From contig NZ_JTAM01000004.1 in the NCBI RefSeq assembly GCF_000812565.1, positions 1 to 64,000 on the forward strand: a DNA stretch of 64,000 nucleotides, read 5' to 3'. The stretch's first letter is position 1. Every line of letters begins with the position of its first letter. The notes beneath the pieces are model-generated. The model was given only the letters and a program-made list of their open reading frames with translations. It was not told the DNA's origin and made no database searches. Both the position numbers and the translations under genes were made by a program. This document shows positions 17,499-26,605 of the stretch, piece after piece. Origin of the DNA: Flammeovirga sp. OC4. Its GTDB lineage: Bacteria > Bacteroidota > Bacteroidia > Cytophagales > Flammeovirgaceae.

Positions 17499-17876
17499 AT
17501 GGCAGATTTGAAAAAATTCGCAGAAGAGTTAGTTAACTTAACAGTTAAAGATGTACAAGAGCTTGCTGAGATCTTGAAAGAAGAGCATGGTATCGAGCCA
17601 GCTGCTGCTGCTGCTCCAGTAATGGTTGCAGGTGGTGCTGAAGGTGGTGCTGCTGCTGAAGAGAAAACTGAATTCGACGTGATCTTGAAATCAGCTGGTG
17701 CTGCTAAATTGAAAGTAGTTAAGGCTCTTAAGTCTGCTGCTGGTTTAGGTCTTAAAGAAGCTAAAGAATTAGCTGATTCAGCTCCTGCAGCTGTAAAAGA
17801 AGGTATCTCTAAAGAAGAAGCTGAAGCATTGAAAGAAGCTTTAACTGCTGAGGGTGCTGAAATCGAATTAAAATAA
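17499..17876 (+). CDS. rplL: 50S ribosomal protein L7/L12
   Basis: A 125-residue stalk protein. The N-terminal dimer domain is joined by an Ala/Gly-rich hinge ([18 protein letters not shown]) to the C-terminal domain that recruits translational GTPases ([20 protein letters not shown]). It is the last gene of the operon: a terminator follows at 17915 and no rpoB is present. Confidence 0.97.
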   Translation: MADLKKFAEELVNLTVKDVQELAEILKEEHGIEPAAAAAPVMVAGGAEGGAAAEEKTEFDVILKSAGAAKLKVVKALKSAAGLGLKEAKELADSAPAAVKEGISKEEAEALKEALTAEGAEIELK

Positions 17877-17914
17877 TTTTAGTTTATAACTAAAGTTATC
17901 GATTATAGATAAGA

Positions 17915-17949
17915 AGAGTGAATCTTTCGGGATTCACTCTTTTTTTTTA
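17915..17949 (+). terminator. Strong terminator after rplL
   Basis: AGAGTGAATC/GATTCACTCT stem with a TTTCGG loop followed by nine or more T. It lies about 40 bp after rplL, so rpoB/rpoC transcription cannot come from this operon. Confidence 0.93.
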
Positions 17950-19104
17950 TTTCAATATTTTAAAGGAATACTTTTCTTTTCCATAAGAGATCAAAAGTAT
18001 ATTTATTCCTTTGGAGAAAAAATGATTTGGAATTAGATCTTTCGTCTCTTCTGTACAATCTATAACCTTTCCATCTGAATGCACTACAATGATTCGTTTA
18101 CTATTGAACTTCTCATTCCTATACAAAACCTGAACACTCTCTCCTGAGCTTATTGAATTTGTACTAATCAAAACTTCAGGTAATGAAGATTGATACTGGG
18201 CTTCAAGAACTAATGTCTCAAAAACTTCCCTTGCCCCATCAAAATCTATTTGATGAAGTTGATAATAATTTCGTCCAGATTGATTTAGATTAGTATCTAT
18301 CCATTGATACTGATGAGTGAAATAACTATTGCCCTGCCCTTCTACTTTTGCAATCAACTCCCATTTGACAAGATCTTTGGATCGGTAGATTTCAAATAAT
18401 TTATTATTCTGTTCTGAAGCGGTACTCCACTTTATAACTGCATTTCCATGACTGTATGATACATTAAAAGCAGTAAGTGTTACAGGTAAATCTTCGTTGC
18501 AAAATGTTCCTGACTTGGTAGAACAGCTACCTTTTATACTGATGTAGGGAGTGTTGTATACATAAGGGGAATTATGTTGATCATCAAAATATCCTTCAAC
18601 AGAAAATGAGGTAGCATTTCCTCCTATTTCAAATTGTCCGCTACCAATATCTGTTCTCAAAAAATTACCATTGATCATCAGATTACCTCCATCTTTCACA
18701 AATAAATTCCCGTTATCCAACTGAAAATCTCCTTCTATTTCCAAGTCCCCAAACACTTTCATTTCCACGTTGTTTTTATCCATAATTATACTTCCTAACA
18801 CATACACGGCTCCTTGAGTACTGACTTGAAGAAAGCCGTCATCTTCAAAAGTGAAATATATATTCAGGTTATCACTCTTTAGATTATAATTCAGATTTAA
18901 TTTGGCATTGGAAGAGAGGATGATTTCATCATTATTGGTTGGGGCACCACTACCCCCAGCTATTCGAACCCAGTTGTTTATATTTTGCCACTCTTCAAGC
19001 GTATTAATCGTGATTTCTCCGTTAGGTTTGTATTGTTCCGCCAATAGAGTATTTGAGAGTATTACCAAAAAGAATACATTTAGAATAGTAGTTATTTTCA
19101 TCAT
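17947..19104 (-). CDS. Secreted protein with a T9SS-like C-terminal region
   Basis: A 385-residue protein with signal peptide MMKITTILNVFFLVILSNTLLA. The first 200 residues are repetitive beta-strand sequence (LEIEGDFQLDNGNLFVKDGG) that resembles a right-handed beta-helix. The middle (LTAFNVSYSHGNAVIKWSTASEQNNKLFEIYRSKD) is the fibronectin-like segment common in T9SS cargo, and the C-terminus (GINILLISYGKEKYSFKILK) resembles a type A sorting domain ending. I infer export by the type IX secretion system. Catalytic function is unknown and a structural or adhesive role is possible. Confidence 0.72.
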   Translation of the reverse strand: MMKITTILNVFFLVILSNTLLAEQYKPNGEITINTLEEWQNINNWVRIAGGSGAPTNNDEIILSSNAKLNLNYNLKSDNLNIYFTFEDDGFLQVSTQGAVYVLGSIIMDKNNVEMKVFGDLEIEGDFQLDNGNLFVKDGGNLMINGNFLRTDIGSGQFEIGGNATSFSVEGYFDDQHNSPYVYNTPYISIKGSCSTKSGTFCNEDLPVTLTAFNVSYSHGNAVIKWSTASEQNNKLFEIYRSKDLVKWELIAKVEGQGNSYFTHQYQWIDTNLNQSGRNYYQLHQIDFDGAREVFETLVLEAQYQSSLPEVLISTNSISSGESVQVLYRNEKFNSKRIIVVHSDGKVIDCTEETKDLIPNHFFSKGINILLISYGKEKYSFKILK

Positions 19105-19210
19105 TTAGATAGTTTACCTTTCATTCATTTCAAGTTCCTAAAGTTGAAAAAAACGAAGGTTAAAAGCGTTCCATTTGATAAAATTCCACTAGTACCAAAA
19201 AAAATGGCAC

Positions 19211-19241
19211 TAAAAAAAGCAACACTTCATAGCGTTGCTTT
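19211..19241 (-). terminator. Terminator after the DUF1573 gene
   Basis: On the minus strand AAGCAAC/GTTGCTT with a 10-base loop, followed by TTTTTT. Confidence 0.78.
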
Positions 19242-19266
19242 CAATAAGTATCAGTTCTTTACCTTA

Positions 19267-20340
19267 TTATTTAATCACATTGGCCTTTACCGTAATGATT
19301 GTAACAGGGTCAATAGGATCATTGGTAAAAAGGGTAAATGACCTTGTTTCTTTACCAGTACGAGGCGTTTCTAAATATCTTATATTAATATTGACTGTTT
19401 CGAAGGTTTGTACTTCTTCAGACTCTATACTTAATAATTCTAGACCGTGATTGGTTTCTACTTTTAATATTTTCAAGGGTACTTCTCCCGTGTTCATTAC
19501 CGATAAAGTGACAATCTTCTTTCCGTCATTTTTCACATTACCTAGATTCATATAGGTACTTGACAATCCCATTTTAGGTTTTGGTCCATCACCTTCTGAT
19601 TCTGGAAAATAAATTGAAGCAGAAACAATGCATTCGGATGATACAATTTCTTTTTTCTGATTGACCAAATCAAGTGAAAATGTATCTTGTGCGTAACCGT
19701 ATTCCTCTCTCTCTTCAGGTTTAATAAATAGTGTAAATGAACCTTCAGATTGTGGTTCTATTTCAAACTCACTACTATCAATCAATACACCTAAATATGA
19801 AGGAGTAACCGGAGGCTTTTCAAAACGCAAAGTATCATCTGTCTCATTATAAAAGTATACTTTTTTAGACGCTAGACCTTGGGCAGTCAGTAAACCAAAA
19901 CTCACTTTTTTATGAGGCCACTTAATGCCTGAGTCTCCATAAGGGTAGAGTTTCTCTTTAGAAAGTGAGGACGGGCGAATAAACCCTGCCAACTTTATAG
20001 TATACTCTTGGTTACTACCATTGAGTTTGACCGTAAATGATTTATTAAATGGACCGGGCTTGTACGGTACAAACTGTACTTCTAAAGTATTTTTTTGTCC
20101 TTTTTGTAATTCTTCGGTGGGATAAGAAGCCAACAGACATGAACAATCTGCTATTACTGTATCGATGCTTACAGCACTCGATAAGACTTTAAATGGAAAA
20201 GAATAGGAAACGGTGTCAGGATAATTGGGTAGTTTCCCCAAGAATACACTGTCTTTTTCAAACTCAAGGCTCTTTTGAGCTATTAATTCAGTAGAAAAAA
20301 GGATTACCAGCCCTATAAAAAACGAAAGCTTCTTAATCAT
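19267..20340 (-). CDS. DUF1573 domain-containing secreted protein
   Basis: A 357-residue protein with signal peptide (MIKKLSFFIGLVILFSTELIAQ). The first half is a DUF1573 immunoglobulin-like domain: FPFKVLSSAVSIDTVIADCSCL followed by GPFNKSFTVKLNG. The second half holds another such fold (MNLGNVKNDGKKIVTLSVMNTGEVPLKILKVE). These domains are common in Bacteroidota envelope proteins and their roles are mostly undefined. A TATATTTG -7 match is at 20380-20373. Confidence 0.78.
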   Translation of the reverse strand: MIKKLSFFIGLVILFSTELIAQKSLEFEKDSVFLGKLPNYPDTVSYSFPFKVLSSAVSIDTVIADCSCLLASYPTEELQKGQKNTLEVQFVPYKPGPFNKSFTVKLNGSNQEYTIKLAGFIRPSSLSKEKLYPYGDSGIKWPHKKVSFGLLTAQGLASKKVYFYNETDDTLRFEKPPVTPSYLGVLIDSSEFEIEPQSEGSFTLFIKPEEREEYGYAQDTFSLDLVNQKKEIVSSECIVSASIYFPESEGDGPKPKMGLSSTYMNLGNVKNDGKKIVTLSVMNTGEVPLKILKVETNHGLELLSIESEEVQTFETVNINIRYLETPRTGKETRSFTLFTNDPIDPVTIITVKANVIK

Positions 20341-20419
20341 GAGATAGGGTTATTTCATAAAAATTAGAAGCTCAAATATAATTGATAAATGGAAATTAGA
20401 AGATGAAAAAGGAAAGTTT

Positions 20420-20683
20420 CTACCCCAATATTTGAAAATTTATATAGCCAATAAAAAACCATACCGTCAACGACCATATTGACACTAAATAATAACTTTC
20501 TTTGGTGATTCTATAGCGTAAGAGAAATAATGTAGGCAACATTAAAATAATACCGCCAGACAACTCCAATGCATGTAACACCACGCTTGGTACTCTTGGT
20601 ATAATTAATTTATAATCTAAAAAGACAATCACTAAACTGACTAAATTGATAAATAATAAATATGTTATGAAAATCCCCATCAC
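20420..20683 (-). CDS. Small membrane protein, DUF1294-like
   Basis: An 87-residue protein with about three transmembrane helices. The pattern FINLVSLVIVFLDYK, then PRVP, then LSGGIILMLPTLFLLRYRITK follows the DUF1294 layout (Asn-containing first helix, Asp-Lys, Arg-x-Pro, Gly-Gly, basic cluster), though the family's usual His before the basic cluster is Arg here. Function is unknown. Confidence 0.55.
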   Translation of the reverse strand: MMGIFITYLLFINLVSLVIVFLDYKLIIPRVPSVVLHALELSGGIILMLPTLFLLRYRITKESYYLVSIWSLTVWFFIGYINFQILG

Positions 20684-20893
20684 TTCTATTTAACTTTAAA
20701 GAGCTACAAAACACATCAATGCATTTTTTGTCCTAGTACTTACGCTCTTGTAACTTGTTTAATTCCTTATTTGATTAAACTGTTTTTTAAATAGAAATGA
20801 TGAGGATAAATGGTTTTGTTAGGTTAAAAAAACGAAAATAACTATACCTATCTTTAGTTTAAAAGTATTGATAAACAAACAATTAACAACCTA

Positions 20894-23332
20894 TTACTTT
20901 TTCTTTGGATCCATGATATAGACCGTCTTTTCTTCTCCATTCCACTCTAGTGAAACATATAAGATATTGTTTTTCTTATCGTACCCCATGTCACATTTAT
21001 CAGAAGGCTTGTTTTTCTTTCCTATTCCAACACCACTTGGAATTCCTGACATATTGTGTATTTCGAGTGTTATTTTTCTCATAGAAGGTGCTCCTTTGTA
21101 ATCTCCTGTTTGAGATAAGGTTACTTCCATTCCTTTTTTCGAAAGTTTTGTTGTTACAGAAAGTAACTGGTATTGTTGATTATCAATAGAAGATCTTGAC
21201 TTTCCGTCATCAGCAAACATTACTCGTTTATGCTCTTTCACTTCTGCATCTTTCCATATTTGGAATGTCAATTCCTCAGAAGTGTATTCATTGGTAGATT
21301 GAAGGTTTTTCGTTGCCAATGGAATAATACTTCCACCTTTGACAAAAACAGGAAGGCCTTTTAATGGAGCATCCACTGTTACCCAATTTCCTCCTTCATA
21401 CTTTTCGTTGGTCCATAAGTGATACCAATTATGTCCTTTTGGTAAATAAAGTTTTCTTTCTCGACCGCCTTTTTCCGTAATAGGTGCGACCAAATAGGCG
21501 TCCCCCCACATATAAGTATCTGACAAGTTTTGTAAAGATGCATTGTTGGATTCTTCTACAAACAATGGTCTTAACAGTGGCATACCTGTCGTAGAGTTTT
21601 CAAAGGCTAAAGTATAATTGTAAGGCAACATTTTGTATCTGTATTCAATGTAACTTTTTACAATATCAAAAGTTTCTCCCGTGTAATGAATCACTTCTGA
21701 TGGAATCATTTCTTGAGCATGTGGTCGGTATACAGGTTGGAACACACCGTACTGCAACCATCTCACATAAAGCTCTGTTACTTCCTCCTTTGTTCTTCCC
21801 CAATTCACAAAACCTCCTAAATCAGAGTGCATATACGGAATACCGCTCATCCCCATTGTCATGGCAATTTGTGACTGAGGTACAAGTCCTCCAAATGAAC
21901 GACTCACATCACCTGACCAAGGCACTAAACCGTATCGTTGTGATCCTACGTATCCTGATCGCATCAATACGAAAGGTCTTACTTCTGGAAAATCCTTTCG
22001 GTAACCATCATGAATAATTTTTGCCCATTGATGTCCATAAACGTTGTGTACTTCATCTGCTGAACCATTGACATGCTGTAATTCTGATGGATGAACCTCA
22101 GGCTCTCCCAAGTCTCCCCACCATCCACTAACACCTTGTTCTATTAATCCTTTGTAGATATTCCAGAACCAATCTTGGGCTTCAGGTTTAAAAACATCTA
22201 CCAAACCTGTTTCCCCAAAGAAAAATTCATAAACATAAGGTTTTCCAAATTGGTCCGTACCTAATACCTCTTTTTCTACAGCCTCTTCCCATTTAGAAGA
22301 AGAAGTGACAATAAAAGGCTCTGTGATTAGGATTGTATTGACATTCTCCTCTTTCAGCTTTTGCATCATTTGCTCTGGCTGAGGGAAAGCTTCTCTGTAC
22401 CAATCAAGGTTACCCATTGTTCCTTTAATTTCTTTTCCGAACCAATATAAATCTAGGATAATGGCATCCAGAGGCACTTCCTTCTCTCTGAATTCTGCTA
22501 CAGTCGTTTCAACTTCTTCTTGTGAATGGTATCCAAAACGAGAAGCAAAATTGCCAAACATCCAAAGTGGAGGTAAGGGCTGTTTACCTGTTAAATTGGT
22601 AAACTCATTCATAAGGTCTTTAAAGTCATTTCCTGCTACTACAACATAGCTTGATCGTCCACCGATGGTCTCAAAAGAAAGTTCATCCTTCTTTGTTTTT
22701 CCAACATCAATAAAACCAATAGGGGCATTGTCATAAAGAAGAGCATAGTTTTTTGATGAAATCATCAATGGCATTCCATAATTCATTTGAGGAGCGAACT
22801 CTTCATTGCCATAGGCCGCTTTATTGTAAAGTGGCAATCGGTGGCCTCTTCTATCCAAAGGTAAAGCTCTCTCTCCTGCTCCATATAATGCTTCTCCCTC
22901 TTGTATTTTGAATTTGAAACCTTTTAAAGTATCTGCATCAAAATAACCTCTGCTTTCTTCTAATAGTTTTTCTCCATTGTGATAATAGCTGATTTGAAGT
23001 GGCTTCTTATTCACTTTCACCGTCATTCCTCCTTCTACAGAAAAAGACACAAACGCACCTTCATCTTTAGCTTTTACCATTAGTTTATTGGGGGCCATAA
23101 TTACCGCCTCTGATAATGGTAATGTTTCAACCCCTTTGGGGTAAAACTGTGTCTCTACTATTTGCTTATCAAAAGGCCTGACAATGATCTGCCCATCATT
23201 AGTATTGATTTCTAAATTTTGTCCGTCGATTTGATGCGAAATATAGTTTCTTTGTCCAAAAACGGTGATTGACCACAAGGACAAAATGAAAACTAAGGTG
23301 ATTTGATTGATGATTTTTAATGGGCTTTTCAT
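20894..23332 (-). CDS. Glycoside hydrolase family 31 (alpha-glucosidase type)
   Basis: An 812-residue protein exported by a signal peptide (MKSPLKIINQITLVFILSLWSITVFGQ). The N-terminal beta-sandwich (30-250) precedes the TIM barrel. The nucleophile is Asp407 in GWWGDLGEPE and the likely acid/base is Asp475 in PWSGDVSRSFGG. C-terminal beta domains follow, including YLPKGHNWYHLWTNEKYEGG. GH31 enzymes act on alpha-glucosides or alpha-xylosides, and some periplasmic ones are alpha-transglucosylases. The DLGEPE context reminds me of that transglucosylase subgroup, but I cannot confirm it. No SusCD pair or other glycosidase is adjacent, so it is not part of a visible polysaccharide utilization locus. 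A TACTTTTG -7 lies at 23379-23372. Confidence 0.92.
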   Translation of the reverse strand: MKSPLKIINQITLVFILSLWSITVFGQRNYISHQIDGQNLEINTNDGQIIVRPFDKQIVETQFYPKGVETLPLSEAVIMAPNKLMVKAKDEGAFVSFSVEGGMTVKVNKKPLQISYYHNGEKLLEESRGYFDADTLKGFKFKIQEGEALYGAGERALPLDRRGHRLPLYNKAAYGNEEFAPQMNYGMPLMISSKNYALLYDNAPIGFIDVGKTKKDELSFETIGGRSSYVVVAGNDFKDLMNEFTNLTGKQPLPPLWMFGNFASRFGYHSQEEVETTVAEFREKEVPLDAIILDLYWFGKEIKGTMGNLDWYREAFPQPEQMMQKLKEENVNTILITEPFIVTSSSKWEEAVEKEVLGTDQFGKPYVYEFFFGETGLVDVFKPEAQDWFWNIYKGLIEQGVSGWWGDLGEPEVHPSELQHVNGSADEVHNVYGHQWAKIIHDGYRKDFPEVRPFVLMRSGYVGSQRYGLVPWSGDVSRSFGGLVPQSQIAMTMGMSGIPYMHSDLGGFVNWGRTKEEVTELYVRWLQYGVFQPVYRPHAQEMIPSEVIHYTGETFDIVKSYIEYRYKMLPYNYTLAFENSTTGMPLLRPLFVEESNNASLQNLSDTYMWGDAYLVAPITEKGGRERKLYLPKGHNWYHLWTNEKYEGGNWVTVDAPLKGLPVFVKGGSIIPLATKNLQSTNEYTSEELTFQIWKDAEVKEHKRVMFADDGKSRSSIDNQQYQLLSVTTKLSKKGMEVTLSQTGDYKGAPSMRKITLEIHNMSGIPSGVGIGKKNKPSDKCDMGYDKKNNILYVSLEWNGEEKTVYIMDPKKK

Positions 23333-23447
23333 TATTGCTCCTAAATTTGATAGTGTGAAAATAGATAATTACAAAAGTAAAAGGAGATATTTACATAATA
23401 ATAGGGATTATCATATTCTAACATAATATACGTTTAATAAATGTCTT

Positions 23448-24383
23448 ATGACAAAAGTTTTAATCATAGATAAACTCCACGAATCAATTTTTTCAATCTT
23501 TGATTCCGCTAATATTGAATATACTTACACTCCTGACATTACACCCGCAGAAGTGCCTGATAAAATTAAAGATTATAATGGTCTTGTGCTTAGAAGTAAA
23601 ATGAAAGTTGGATTGGATCTTTTAGATTTAGCTCCCAAACTTCGTTTTATTGCCCGTGCAGGAGCTGGCGTGGATGAAATCGATGAAGAGTATTTAAAAA
23701 GACGTCAAATCACTTTACTTAATGCCCCTGAAGGAAACATGGACGCTGTAGGTGAACATACTACTGCCATGTTGCTTTGTTTGATGAATTACCTTCATGT
23801 TGGTAACAATGAAGTTCGTCAGAAATTGTGGCAAAGAGAAGAAAACCGCGGTCACGAGTTATCCACAAGAACAGTGGGTATTATTGGCTACGGTCACATG
23901 GGACAAGCTTTTGCGAAACGTTTGATTGGTTTTGGTTGTAAAGTATTGGCTTATGATAATGGAAAAGAGAACTATGGTGATGAATACGCTCAGGAAGCTA
24001 CTTTGGAGCAAATCCAAAATGAGGCCGATGTACTGAGTTTTCACATTCCATTGAATAAAGAAAATAAGCACTTGGTCTCTCAAGATTATTTAGGTGGATT
24101 CAAAAAGCCCATTTATCTAATCAACCTTGCAAGAGGTGAAGTGATTCCGTTCTCAACGATTGAATGGGGATTGGATAATGGTAAAATCCTTGCCGCTGGT
24201 TTAGATGTTTTAGAAAATGAAAAATTGAATACATTGACGCCTGAACAGGACCGTATTTTCAAGAAATTAAGCCAAGACAGCAGAGTACTTTTCACCCCTC
24301 ACGTAGGCGGATGGTCTTTTGAATCGTATGAAAAGATCAGTACTGTATTAGGACGAAAAATTGTGAATTTATTGAATAAGTAA
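23448..24383 (+). CDS. D-2-hydroxyacid dehydrogenase (phosphoglycerate dehydrogenase-like)
   Basis: A 311-residue NAD-dependent dehydrogenase. The substrate-binding half is followed by the Rossmann fold with VGIIGYGHMGQAFAKRL, the catalytic Arg in NLARGEV, the Glu in AAGLDVLENE and the catalytic His in LFTPHVGGW. There is no ACT domain, so it is the short form. It may be SerA-like or act on another 2-hydroxy acid; no serC or serB is adjacent. Confidence 0.87.
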   Translation: MTKVLIIDKLHESIFSIFDSANIEYTYTPDITPAEVPDKIKDYNGLVLRSKMKVGLDLLDLAPKLRFIARAGAGVDEIDEEYLKRRQITLLNAPEGNMDAVGEHTTAMLLCLMNYLHVGNNEVRQKLWQREENRGHELSTRTVGIIGYGHMGQAFAKRLIGFGCKVLAYDNGKENYGDEYAQEATLEQIQNEADVLSFHIPLNKENKHLVSQDYLGGFKKPIYLINLARGEVIPFSTIEWGLDNGKILAAGLDVLENEKLNTLTPEQDRIFKKLSQDSRVLFTPHVGGWSFESYEKISTVLGRKIVNLLNK

Positions 24384-24410
24384 ATTCAACAACGGCAGTT
24401 CAACCACAAT

Positions 24411-24449
24411 CCCTTCATCATTAAGTCATTAAATGGTGAAGGGATTTTT
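24411..24449 (+). terminator. Terminator after the dehydrogenase gene
   Basis: CCCTTCATCATT pairs with AATGGTGAAGGG (one G-U), followed by ATTTTTGTATTTC. Confidence 0.8.
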
Positions 24450-24555
24450 GTATTTCTCATTTTTTTAGTAAGATTGTATTCCATAATCGAAATATATTCA
24501 CCTTAAAACATATCTCACGATAAGAGCCATGTAGTTGTTTTCTCGATACCTTCCG

Positions 24556-24648
24556 TCAATTTTAGCTTTCTTCCTCAGAAGAAGGGCTTTTTGCTATGCA
24601 ATAAAATTGACTCACAAAATCAGAGAAAACCTTGTTTGCCAAAACAAG
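24556..24648 (+). promoter_or_regulatory. Structured leader of the RNA-repair operon
   Basis: An outer 9-bp inverted repeat, TCAATTTTA (24556-24564) and TAAAATTGA (24602-24610), encloses a hairpin with CTTC/GAAG arms (24564-24588) followed by TTTTTGC. A second hairpin CTTGTTT/AAACAAG follows at 24631-24648, 26 bp before the ligase ATG. The inner hairpin plus T-run could be an attenuator. This is an inference from structure only. Confidence 0.5.
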
Positions 24649-24674
24649 AAATACAATTACTACAGATTAAAATC

Positions 24675-25469
24675 ATGGCTTTTTCTAAAAAGTATAATAG
24701 GAGTCTGCATGCTCATAGTAGCAAGGGCACGACCTCCGACGATCGCTTTATGCCGAAAGGTTATGTACAAGCGTTTGCTTCATTACGTCAACTTGTACTG
24801 ACCGAAAAACTAGATGGGCAAAATAACTGTCTCAGTGAATTAGGCGTATTTGCACGTTCGCATGCCGCTCCTTCTCAATTGCCTTGGGATAAACCATTAA
24901 TCGAAAGATGGCAACTGATCAAAAATCAGCTCAAAGGTTTAGAAGTCTTTGGGGAAAATATGTACGGCGTTCATTCCATAGGCTATAAAAAACTGTCTTC
25001 TTTCTTTTATGTATTTGGTATAAGAGAAAAGGACCAATGGCTTTCATGGGAAGAAGTGAAATTCTATGCGGAAGTATTAGACTTTCCTACAGTTCCTGAG
25101 ATTGAAATCAACAAACCTTTATCTGCTTTTACGTCAACTTATAAAAATGAGGAGGAGGCACTACAAGCATGGATCACTGATCAATTGGGTTGTTCATGGG
25201 AAGACTATGTGGATACCGCAGGACAATTGGGCGGTTATGACGTTCACTCACTTCAACCTTGTTGTGAAGGTTTTGTCATTAGAAATGCAGATTCCTTCCC
25301 TGCTAATTCTGGTTTAGTAGATGTTGCCAATAATGAATTCAGCGACCTCTTCAAGTTGGTTCGAGAAAATCATGTTAAAACGGATCAGCATTGGGTGAAA
25401 AACTGGCAACCGGCAACACTTCAAGATTATCAAACTTATCAATGGCATGCATATGAATACTATAAATAA
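24675..25469 (+). CDS. ATP-dependent RNA ligase, Rnl2-like
   Basis: A 264-residue nucleotidyltransferase that would seal RNA ends through an enzyme-AMP intermediate. Motif I is KLDGQN with nucleophile Lys45. Then come ARSH (about 60), motif III GENMYGVHSIGY (93-104), FYVFGIRE (111-118) and motif IV CEGFVIRN (197-204); lysines at 227 and 235 are candidates for motif V. The ATG at 24675 gives MAFSKKYNRSLH, while an in-frame ATG at 24591 would lie in the structured leader. The reading frame overlaps the HD-Pnk start by 23 or 17 bp, so the two are translationally coupled. Confidence 0.87.
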   Translation: MAFSKKYNRSLHAHSSKGTTSDDRFMPKGYVQAFASLRQLVLTEKLDGQNNCLSELGVFARSHAAPSQLPWDKPLIERWQLIKNQLKGLEVFGENMYGVHSIGYKKLSSFFYVFGIREKDQWLSWEEVKFYAEVLDFPTVPEIEINKPLSAFTSTYKNEEEALQAWITDQLGCSWEDYVDTAGQLGGYDVHSLQPCCEGFVIRNADSFPANSGLVDVANNEFSDLFKLVRENHVKTDQHWVKNWQPATLQDYQTYQWHAYEYYK

Positions 25470-26601
25470 AGAGTGGACAATTCCGGCTGTTCAGATTAAA
25501 ACGCCAATGGATTGGGAAAGTGTAGAAAGAGAATTTGAATGGCTTTCAGAATTAAAAAATACTCCACAAGATTCGATTTGGCATCAAGAAGGCGATGTAT
25601 TGACACACACCAAAATGGTGGTGGAAGCACTTTTAAAAATGGATGACTTTAAGGTTTTAGATCATAATGCTCAATACATTCTTTTTCTATCTGCTCTCTT
25701 TCATGATATTGAAAAAAGGTCGACAACGACTACTGAAATCATAGACGGGCAAGAAAGAATTATTTCACCTAATCACGCTAAAAAAGGAGCTCAAACTGTA
25801 AGATCTCTCCTATTCGAACAGTACAATACACCTTTTGAGATCAGAGAACACATTTCAAACCTTGTACGACTGCATGGTTTACCACTTTGGGCAATTGATA
25901 GAGAAGACCCGACAAAAGAAGTGATCAAGTCGAGTTTGATGACCAATAACAAATGGTTGAGTATGCTGGCAAGGTCGGACGTTTTGGGTAGAATTTGTGA
26001 AGACAAAGAGGAGATCCTTTACAAGATTTCGCTTTTTGAGGAATTGTGTAAAGAGCAACACTGCTGGGATGAGCCTTATGCTTTTGCTTCAAATTATGGA
26101 AGGTTCCTTTATCTCAATAAACCGGAGATTGCTCCTTTCTATCATCCTTTTGAAGATCTAAAGTTTGAAGTGATTCTCCTTGCGGGATTACCTGGAGTGG
26201 GAAAAGATACTTTTATCCAACATCACTTTGAAGATTATCTTATGGTTTCTTTGGATAACATTCGCAGAGAACATCAATTTGACCCTACGAATACCAAACA
26301 CAATGGCAAAGTCATTCAATTAGCCAAAGAAGAAGTCAAAGTCTTGTTAAGGAAAAAGGAATCTTTTGTCTTCAACGCTACCAACCTTACTTCTGATTTA
26401 AGACAGAAATGGATCAGTCTGTTTCTTGATTATAAAGCAAAAGTGAGAATCATTTACCTTGAAAAACCACTGAAAGAAATTCTTCAGCAGAATAATCAGA
26501 GAAAATGGGTAGTACCTGAAAAAGCGATTTTAAAGCTCAGTAAAAAAATAGATATACCTCAGTATCATGAGGCACACGAAATAGATTACATAACACAATA
26601 A
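25447..26601 (+). CDS. HD-Pnk: HD phosphoesterase fused to polynucleotide kinase
   Basis: A 384-residue protein with two domains. The N-terminal HD domain has QEGDVLTHTKMV (His54), LFHDIEKR (His86-Asp87) and RLHGLP (His143). The C-terminal P-loop kinase has AGLPGVGKDTF (246-256) and VSLDNIRREH. This is the architecture of the HD-Pnk described from Runella slithyformis, in which the HD domain removes 2',3'-cyclic phosphate and the kinase adds a 5' phosphate, making broken RNA ends ligatable. The neighbouring ligase supplies the sealing step. An alternative start is the ATG at 25453. Confidence 0.88.
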   Translation: MHMNTINKEWTIPAVQIKTPMDWESVEREFEWLSELKNTPQDSIWHQEGDVLTHTKMVVEALLKMDDFKVLDHNAQYILFLSALFHDIEKRSTTTTEIIDGQERIISPNHAKKGAQTVRSLLFEQYNTPFEIREHISNLVRLHGLPLWAIDREDPTKEVIKSSLMTNNKWLSMLARSDVLGRICEDKEEILYKISLFEELCKEQHCWDEPYAFASNYGRFLYLNKPEIAPFYHPFEDLKFEVILLAGLPGVGKDTFIQHHFEDYLMVSLDNIRREHQFDPTNTKHNGKVIQLAKEEVKVLLRKKESFVFNATNLTSDLRQKWISLFLDYKAKVRIIYLEKPLKEILQQNNQRKWVVPEKAILKLSKKIDIPQYHEAHEIDYITQ

Positions 26602-26605
26602 ACAA

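Noticed and set aside
24535-24801. 88-residue ORF over the RNA ligase leader
   Set aside because: It runs through the hairpins and into the ligase gene in another frame and has no recognisable protein features.
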